DNA from: Dimorphilus gyrociliatus
Taxonomy: Eukaryota > Annelida > Polychaeta > Dinophilidae
Direction: 5' to 3'
Assembly (NCBI GenBank): GCA_904063045.1
Contig: CAJFCJ010000005.1
Location: 3,280,165 to 3,344,164, forward strand
Length of the DNA: 64,000 nucleotides
Within the stretch, counting starts at the first letter, position 1. Every line of letters starts with the position of its first letter. A model generated the notes under the pieces. That model was not told the origin of the DNA. It was given only the letters and a program-made list of their open reading frames with translations, and did no database searches. Of the stretch, positions 58,801 through 64,000 are shown piece by piece. The position numbers were made by a program, and so were the translations under genes.

Positions 58801-60368
58801 AACCATTTTCAAAAATAAATTGTCTTCAAGGCGTAACAACTCGTCTATAGTATATATAATCTATCATTAATAGGCTTAATAAAAATATAAATCAAATTAA
58901 AATATTCCATGAAATATTTCTCTCTTAATTCAGCTTAAACCTATTATATTTATAGAAAACTACGAAAAACCTGGCGAATTTTAATACACACCCTTTAGGA
59001 GATTTCACAGCTTCTTCTTCAGATTCGTCATCAGCTGCTTGCTGAACGCCTTCATAAATATTGACGTGTTCAAAAAAATTTATTGGAACAAGACCTGTCA
59101 CATTATCACTATTTTCTCCAAGATACCAGCCCTTACCAATGTACCTTACAAGAGTTAATCGTTCACCCTCACTAAATGGTAGGTAGTTTTCTTTTTCTGC
59201 GTCATAATCACTTATCGCTTCAACAACGACTGGCTACAAAATTTTACAACATTTCAGGAAAAGAAGCGCATTAATAAATTAGTTACTTTAAAGTTTTCTA
59301 TTTTGGCTCTCTCATCTTCGTCAATTTCTTCCTCTTCATCATCAGAGCCTGTATAAGTCTCGTATTCGCTACTTCCTTCATCTTCTTCCCCAGTGTCAGT
59401 TTCATATTCACTAGATTCATCCTCGGGAACTGACTTTCCTCGAGGAGCTGGTGTTACTGCTTTATTTTCCTTCGATTCTACCTCAACTTTACTTTTTGTA
59501 TCTTCTTTCTTTGTATCCTTGGAACTAGTATCTTTCTTAGATTGTTCACTTAGCTCTGTCTTTTTATCTGTGCTTTTTTCGTCTTTTTTGGCTATTTGTT
59601 CTGATTCTTTATCATTTTTTTTGCCAGAAGCCACAGCTGCTTTTGGCGGAGCAGATTCTGTTTTGCCAGATGAGGTTGTAGCTCTAATTGGAGCACTTGG
59701 TTTAGATTCTTCTTCCTCAGAATCTGTTTCATATTCCGAATCTGTTTCATACTCACTATCTGTTTCATATTCGCTCTCTGTTTGTCTATAAAGAAACCGA
59801 ATGATAATGTCCTTAAATATTGACTAGAATGGAATAAAATGTAGCTTACTCTTTTTTTTCTTCTTTTGGAAGTTCTTTACCTTCTAATAGTAATTTTCGT
59901 TTGTTTACTTCAGATTTGAAGTTATTAACCCTCTTTACTTCACTTTCTTTTCTCTGATCAAAATCCTCAATTTTTTCTTTTTCATTTTTCTATAAAAGAA
60001 ATCTTTTATGCAAATAAATACGGAAGATATTTTATGTACATACATGCAGTAATTTCTCTACAGTTGTAATATGTTTATCAATTTCTTTAAATATGTTTTC
60101 ACATCTGAAAGTTTTATAATAGACATTGAAAAATGAAACAATTAATTTATTTATTTGAACTGAAAATTTTTAATTTAGTGCAAATTGAGTTATAAATTTA
60201 AGAAAAGATTTACTTTGTTATTAATGATTTAGTTTGCTTTTCATCATGCTTTGTTTTATTATCTTCTAGTCTTTTTTCGCATTGCTCCAAAAGAGCATCA
60301 ACTTTCGATTTTATAGTGTCTCCAGCTCGTTCAGTCTTTTCTAACGGTCCTAAACGTTTGATAGGCAT
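55810..60368 (-). CDS. NPHP1: nephrocystin-1, ciliary transition-zone protein
   Basis: Nephrocystin-1 sits at the ciliary transition zone and cell junctions with NPHP4 and RPGRIP1L. About 18 short-intron exons on the minus strand encode it. An N-terminal coiled coil (MPIKRLGPLEKTERAGD start, SKVDALLEQCEKRLEDN) is followed by an acidic repeat region (SEYETD units at about 59400 and 59720-59780). An SH3 domain comes next (58990-59233: AISDYDAEKENYLPFSEGER, GKGWYLGENSD, GLVPINFFE). The nephrocystin homology domain follows: AFGAVPAGFRPSTL, LSYKDLAFDL, TIYERGVEVDPQISRK and the C-terminal FRPFDLSE-type end (KPFDLSEVSFHILG). Order and sequence match NPHP1 end to end. ATG 60368 is the first after the promoter. 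Confidence 0.93.
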
Positions 60369-61093
60369 ACTATCCTCTTAATTCATTCAAAATTTGCAGA
60401 TAACAATGTATATATTTTTAAAATATTAATAAGTTATTTATTTTCGATATTTTCGGAATGGAACGCGTTCTGTCTCGTTTCATTCGAAAATCGTTCTAAT
60501 TTAGTCTTTTTTGCAGTATCCACAGTATTCGAAAAAATATCATTCTGCGTTGAATTAGCAATGTCCTTAAAGTAGTTTACAGAATTTCAGAGAGAGGATG
60601 TAAAGTTAATTATTTCATCTTTTCAACAGACAAAAACTGTTTCTATAGACTACTATTTTTATTATTTAAAAGTTTAAGTCACTTAAATTATTATTATTAA
60701 TACTATTTAAAGTTGTACAAGATAGTATGAAATAATATTCATATTATTAATTTAGAATTAAAAAATTGATAAAGACAAATAATTTATCTTTGCAAGGACA
60801 GGCTTAATAGTCTTTAATATTTTAATTTTTGTAAGTTTTACTGAAAATTCTATGAGAACATTATGAGAATAAAAAGTAATGAGTTCTTAACTTTTGCTTT
60901 ATCGAAAGGAATTTAGAGGTAAGCCTACATTTTTAGTAGCGGATATAAGCATGTTGAGTAAATAATGGGAGATGTTGTATACTTTAATGTTTGTGTAAAA
61001 AAATATAGTGCGAACCTACTCTAGGTGTAGTCTCGTATGCCTATTGAACGATAATAAGCACTCATTCATTTTGAACTGCAATTATAAACGAAA
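60369..61093. promoter_or_regulatory. divergent interval between nephrocystin-1 and POP4
   Basis: The two genes start away from each other across this 725-base AT-rich stretch. Next to the nephrocystin-1 start lies GTTCTGTCTCG and TCGAAAATCG at about 60468-60495. I see no X-box (RFX site) that I can defend. No ORF. Confidence 0.4.
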
Positions 61094-61993
61094 ATGGCTA
61101 CAAATGTTTCTGAAGGTAATGATCCATAGCAAATATATATATATTTATATCTTTTTATACTTTTCAGAATCTTTATATAAAAAATTACACATTTCAAGGG
61201 AAGAAATGGAAGAATTAAATCTTGACCACGGAGTTTGTTTCTCTTTTTTCCTATCATAAAACATTCAATTTGACAAAATAGTGTTTTTAAGATTCATTAT
61301 ATTTAATAATGATTAATATCAAAAAACAGATGGAGCCAAAAAAGGTTGTAAAGAATCTTTTAGCCAGTGGCAATACAACTAATGCAGAAAAACTTATAAG
61401 AGATGGCGCATACGCTACCGTCTTCCTATCGGCAGCAAGCAAATATAAACACTTTAATAAAAAGAAAAACAAAAAGAAAGTACTAACATGTAAAGAAAAA
61501 AAGAATCTTCATTTATTTAAATTGAATAATGAAGAACAAAAGTATAGTACTGCAAAACTTATACATAAATTATGGAAATCTTATATAAAAGATTTATTAA
61601 ATTTAAATGATAACCAAAGGTATTTAAATTCTGTTATAAGTTTAATACCATATTATATAGCTAAATAAGTTTTTCAGGTTAGACAATAGTAGATTGCAAA
61701 ATATTCAAACAACATTATGTAAAGCCGATATGCATGGAGCTAGATTAAAAGTTACGAAATCTCCATGTAATACTCATATTGGTATTTGTGGTATAGTTAT
61801 TATGGAGAAGAAAAATCATTTTCATATTGTTACTAAAGAAGATAAGGTAAAAGTTATTCCGAAGAAACATGTTCAATTTACATGTAAAATTGAACAGCTT
61901 TTAGTAACAATATTTGGTAGTCAATTTTGCTATAGAGCAAGTGAAAGGGCTACGAAAAGATTCAAAAGTAACGTTGTTATTGATTTTAGTTAG
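61094..61993 (+). CDS. POP4: RNase P/MRP protein subunit p29 (POP4/Rpp29)
   Basis: POP4 is a core protein of RNase P and RNase MRP, needed for tRNA 5' processing and rRNA maturation. Exons 61094-61115, 61168-61232, 61330-61619 and 61678-61993 join in phase to 230 residues. The N-terminal half is basic (KKKNKKKVLTCKEKKN) and contains YSTAKLIHKLWKSYIKDL, as in POP4. The C-terminal Sm-like barrel matches closely: KADMHGARLKVTKSPC, IGICGIVIMEKKNHFHIVTK, KVIPKKHVQFTC, TIFGSQFCYRASERATKRFK and ends VIDFS. The 22-base first exon (MATNVSE) makes the gene easy to misannotate. Confidence 0.92.
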
Positions 61994-62177
61994 AATGATT
62001 TTTTTTCTATATTTGAATATAAAATGAAAAAGTTGATAATAAGAGAATATTCTTTTCATTTATAAAATTTCGGTCACTAACCGGTTATCCTATTAGCAGA
62101 CGACGCTTTGTGAGTTTTGCTCACTTTCGCTAGCATTATGAATTATATAAGTTTAAAAACTGTTTATTAGGATAAAT

Positions 62178-63251
62178 ATGGCAGTTATTAAAAAATTGAA
62201 AAGTGGATGGTTAGTTGATCATAAAGATTTCATAAACAATTCCTACACCAACGAGACATTTGTTGATAAAAGAAGCAGAGAGTATAAAATCGTATTTAAC
62301 GAGGATCTTTTTCGAATTGATGGTGAATTTCTTATGGATAGTGAATTTACTGCTAGAAATAATCAAAAATTAAGTACAATAAGAAAAAGGAAGAGAAAAG
62401 CTATTGCTGATGTAAATAATTTTAAAGAGTTAGTAATAATAGATTCATTCTTAAAGGAATTAGAAGAATCGAAAGATTGTCAAACTTATTTTGAAAATTT
62501 ACCAAAATCAATATTAAAAGATAATAATAAATTGGCGAGAAATTTATCGACTGATTTAACCAAGCGTCTTTCTGAGCTATCGCTACCTAATAAGCTTATT
62601 CAAGATAGGCCCAACGATAATAACGAATTAATTCTTGAAGAACAAACATTTTTTATACCAAGAGGAAGTAAATATGTTCTTGGAGATGTTTTAGATGGAT
62701 TTGATATTAAAGAAAAATATAATCTAATTGTTATGGATCCACCTTGGTCAAATAAGTCTGCTAAACGTTTGAAATGTTACAATCAGCTAACGTCTGATGC
62801 TATTCTAAACATAGATATAGAATCTATGTCAGAAGATAATTGCTTTCTAATTGTTTGGACAACAGAGAGATGGCATAGTTGGGTTATTGATGAGCTATTG
62901 CCAAAAAATGGTTTCAAGCATTCAGCTTCCTGGTTATGGTTGAAAGTTACCAATGCAGGAAAACCTGTTCGACCACTAAATGATATTCAAAATAAAGCTT
63001 ATGAATGGCTAGTTATTGGTAGAAGAGGCTTTGAAGAGATAAAAATTGACGACTGTAATGTAATATGCAGCGTCCCTTGTGCGTTACATTCGTCTAAGCC
63101 TCCCATTTATCAATTGTTTACAGATTATATAGAAACAGAACTCAATACATTAGAAGTATTTGCAAGAAATTTAAATATGAATTGTACAAGCTGGGGAAAC
63201 CAAGTTCTCAATTTTCAACATGAGCTGCTTTATAAAAAGAATTTTTTATAG
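62178..63251 (+). CDS. METTL4: METTL4, MT-A70 family N6-adenine methyltransferase
   Basis: METTL4 uses S-adenosylmethionine to methylate adenine N6; mammalian METTL4 makes m6Am in U2 snRNA, and DNA 6mA activity has been claimed. This single-exon gene encodes 357 residues. The N-terminus is basic and divergent (IRKRKRKAIADVNN). The catalytic domain starts near residue 165 (YVLGDVLDGF) and has the MT-A70 motif VMDPPWSNKS, then FLIVWTTERWHSWV, WLWLKVTNAGKPVRPL, YEWLVIGRRG and the C-terminal HSSKPPIY and LEVFARNL, the latter close to the SAM-binding motif. DPPW is intact, so activity is expected. Lack of introns contrasts with most neighbours. Confidence 0.94.
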   Translation: MAVIKKLKSGWLVDHKDFINNSYTNETFVDKRSREYKIVFNEDLFRIDGEFLMDSEFTARNNQKLSTIRKRKRKAIADVNNFKELVIIDSFLKELEESKDCQTYFENLPKSILKDNNKLARNLSTDLTKRLSELSLPNKLIQDRPNDNNELILEEQTFFIPRGSKYVLGDVLDGFDIKEKYNLIVMDPPWSNKSAKRLKCYNQLTSDAILNIDIESMSEDNCFLIVWTTERWHSWVIDELLPKNGFKHSASWLWLKVTNAGKPVRPLNDIQNKAYEWLVIGRRGFEEIKIDDCNVICSVPCALHSSKPPIYQLFTDYIETELNTLEVFARNLNMNCTSWGNQVLNFQHELLYKKNFL

Positions 63252-63300
63252 CAAAACTTTTCTTAAACACAATTAAACGACAGAGAAATGGCGTTGTTTT

Positions 63301-64000
<700 letters not shown>

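Noticed and set aside
59393-59791. Plus-strand Ser/Val-rich frame across nephrocystin-1
   Set aside because: Exact antisense of the acidic repeat exon; its Ser/Phe/Leu bias is the complement of the Glu/Asp/Lys codons.

Overview
The window is nuclear DNA of an animal. It is AT-rich and full of TA and GA/CT microsatellites. Most genes are cut by short GT-AG introns (about 50-100 bp, a few longer), and intergenic gaps are mostly a few hundred bases. The gene set is bilaterian: noggin, nephrocystin-1, a FYVE-bearing myotubularin, a LAMMER kinase, a P5B ATPase and a metallothionein. The compactness and the gene types suggest a small-genome invertebrate, perhaps a lophotrochozoan such as a meiofaunal annelid. 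That assignment is an inference. Coding coordinates span first to last coding base, introns included; exon joins were read by eye from splice sites and frame.

Left part (1-11 kb): a cluster of three ADP-ribosyltransferase (PARP) genes. Two are PARP14-like, with macro, WWE and catalytic domains; one is cut by the window edge and the other is complete, with a long N-terminus of repeated RRM/KH-like modules. Between them, on the opposite strand, lies a short catalytic-only PARP. All three appear to lack the catalytic Glu of poly-ADP-ribosylating enzymes, so they are probably mono-ADP-ribosyltransferases.

Middle part (11-42 kb): a P5B ATPase (ATP13A type), urocanase (minus), a 74-residue metallothionein with metal-response elements, a short TEX264 (minus), an M14 carboxypeptidase with CPO-like acidic specificity (minus), an SRR1-domain protein, an unrecognised small gene, a myotubularin of the MTMR6/7/8 type with a C-terminal FYVE-like finger, a single-exon Ig-like membrane protein (minus), a small ankyrin protein (minus), and a MIEAP-like mitochondrial quality-control protein with an N-myristoylation signal.

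Right part (42-64 kb): a CARD adaptor (minus), an LRRC34-like protein (minus) divergent from COMMD7, noggin, cyclophilin H (minus) divergent from a CLK/LAMMER kinase, nephrocystin-1 (minus) divergent from POP4/Rpp29, METTL4, and the 3' part of a UPF0489/C5orf22 gene (minus). No operon-like logic links these genes. The themes worth following are innate-immune ADP-ribosylation (PARP cluster), death-fold signalling (CARD gene) and organelle quality control (TEX264, MIEAP-like, ATP13A, MTMR). A palindromic TATACAGTATA/TATACTGTATA motif recurs through introns and gaps.
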